A stretch of 64,000 nt of DNA, taken from NCBI GenBank assembly GCA_015060395.1, contig SUYP01000010.1:1-64000 (forward strand). The letters are read 5' to 3'. Numbering within the stretch: position 1 is the stretch's first letter; the number at the start of each line of letters is the position of its first letter. The translations under genes and the position numbers were made by a program. The DNA is from Bacteroidales bacterium (GTDB taxonomy: Bacteria > Bacteroidota > Bacteroidia > Bacteroidales > UBA932). Shown here in pieces: positions 63,835 through 64,000 of the stretch. The notes beneath the pieces are model-generated. The model had not been told where the DNA came from and made no database searches. It worked only from the letters and a program-made list of their open reading frames with translations.

Positions 63835-64000
63835 ATGACTAAGGAGCAGTTCATAGAGTTGATAGCAGCCGAGCAGGAGTCTTTGAGAAGGTTCCTGCGC
63901 GGTCTGTGTGCAGGCGACGGGTTTCTTGCGGATGATATAGCGCAGGAGGCATTGCTGAAGGCTTATCTCTCTTTCGAACGCTTCCAGGGTCGTTCCCGTT
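63835..64000 (+). CDS. RNA polymerase sigma factor, ECF type (5' part only)
   Basis: The first 55 codons are in the window, starting MTKEQFIELIAAEQESLRRF. LCAGDGFLADDIAQEALLKAYLSFERF is recognisable as sigma region 2 (the words DDIAQEA and KAYLSFERF). The gene is cut by the window end. The DUF6249 protein upstream is probably its operon partner, and a regulator or anti-sigma factor should lie beyond. Confidence 0.85.
   Translation, partial: MTKEQFIELIAAEQESLRRFLRGLCAGDGFLADDIAQEALLKAYLSFERFQGRSR

Overview
The window is chromosomal DNA of a Bacteroidales bacterium, probably a gut-type fermenter. The evidence is the gene content (tricorn-type S41 protease, S46 dipeptidyl-peptidase, GH97, GH10, GH3 and GH2 glycosidases, DUF5106 and DUF6249 proteins, a second EF-G, YfhO, LptC in the coaX/OMP/TPR/PpiD block) and the promoters, which carry the Bacteroidetes -7 box TAnnTTTG, several with a TTG about 19-20 bp upstream. 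No rRNA, tRNA, CRISPR array or intact insertion sequence was seen. The species cannot be named from this window.

Layout. 1-7.4 kb (minus strand): start of a gene behind a 36-bp palindromic operator, tricorn protease, sdhB, sdhA (no sdhC beside them) and ruvB. 7.6-17.7 kb (plus): mfd, then coaX, an outer-membrane protein, a TPR protein, lptC and ppiD, then a TlpA-like lipoprotein; ychF runs convergently. 18.9-21.1 kb: secreted nuclease-family protein and galK. 21.5-25.7 kb (minus): small membrane protein, CpXC protein, and a metallopeptidase-propeller-barrel protein of 1028 aa. 25.8-33.2 kb (plus): Na/Pi symporter with DUF5106 lipoprotein, galM-thyA-folA, an SNF transporter and a small secreted protein. 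33.2-37.3 kb (minus): glycosyltransferase and YfhO. 37.5-45.9 kb (plus): mutS, GH97, GH3, tnaA. 46-54.5 kb (minus): MATE, GH10 xylanase, two tandem ORF6N genes, mrp, S46 peptidase, rnhB, an XRE regulator. 54.7-61.2 kb (plus): 67-aa protein, EF-G paralog, large GH2 enzyme. 61.3-64 kb: flavin reductase-like protein, 132-bp tandem repeat, broken RhuM gene, DUF6249 protein and the start of an ECF sigma factor.

How they fit together: extracytoplasmic glycosidases (GH97, GH3, GH10, GH2) release sugars that galM and galK can feed into metabolism. Peptides are cut by the S46 and tricorn enzymes, and tryptophan is split by TnaA. Fumarate reductase/succinate dehydrogenase subunits, the EF-G paralog and folate/thymidylate genes are core metabolism. 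mfd, mutS, ruvB and rnhB form an unusually rich sample of DNA maintenance genes.

The most unusual signals are non-coding. Three intergenic hairpin elements (17003-17128, 45940-46046, 51202-51300) share a GC-rich core of related layout, but each core is framed by long complementary arms whose sequence is specific to that site. Also notable are a 132-bp tandem repeat, a pair of tandem ORF6N genes with near-identical ends and a divergent middle, an EF-G paralog lacking the catalytic histidine, and the peptidase-propeller-barrel protein.
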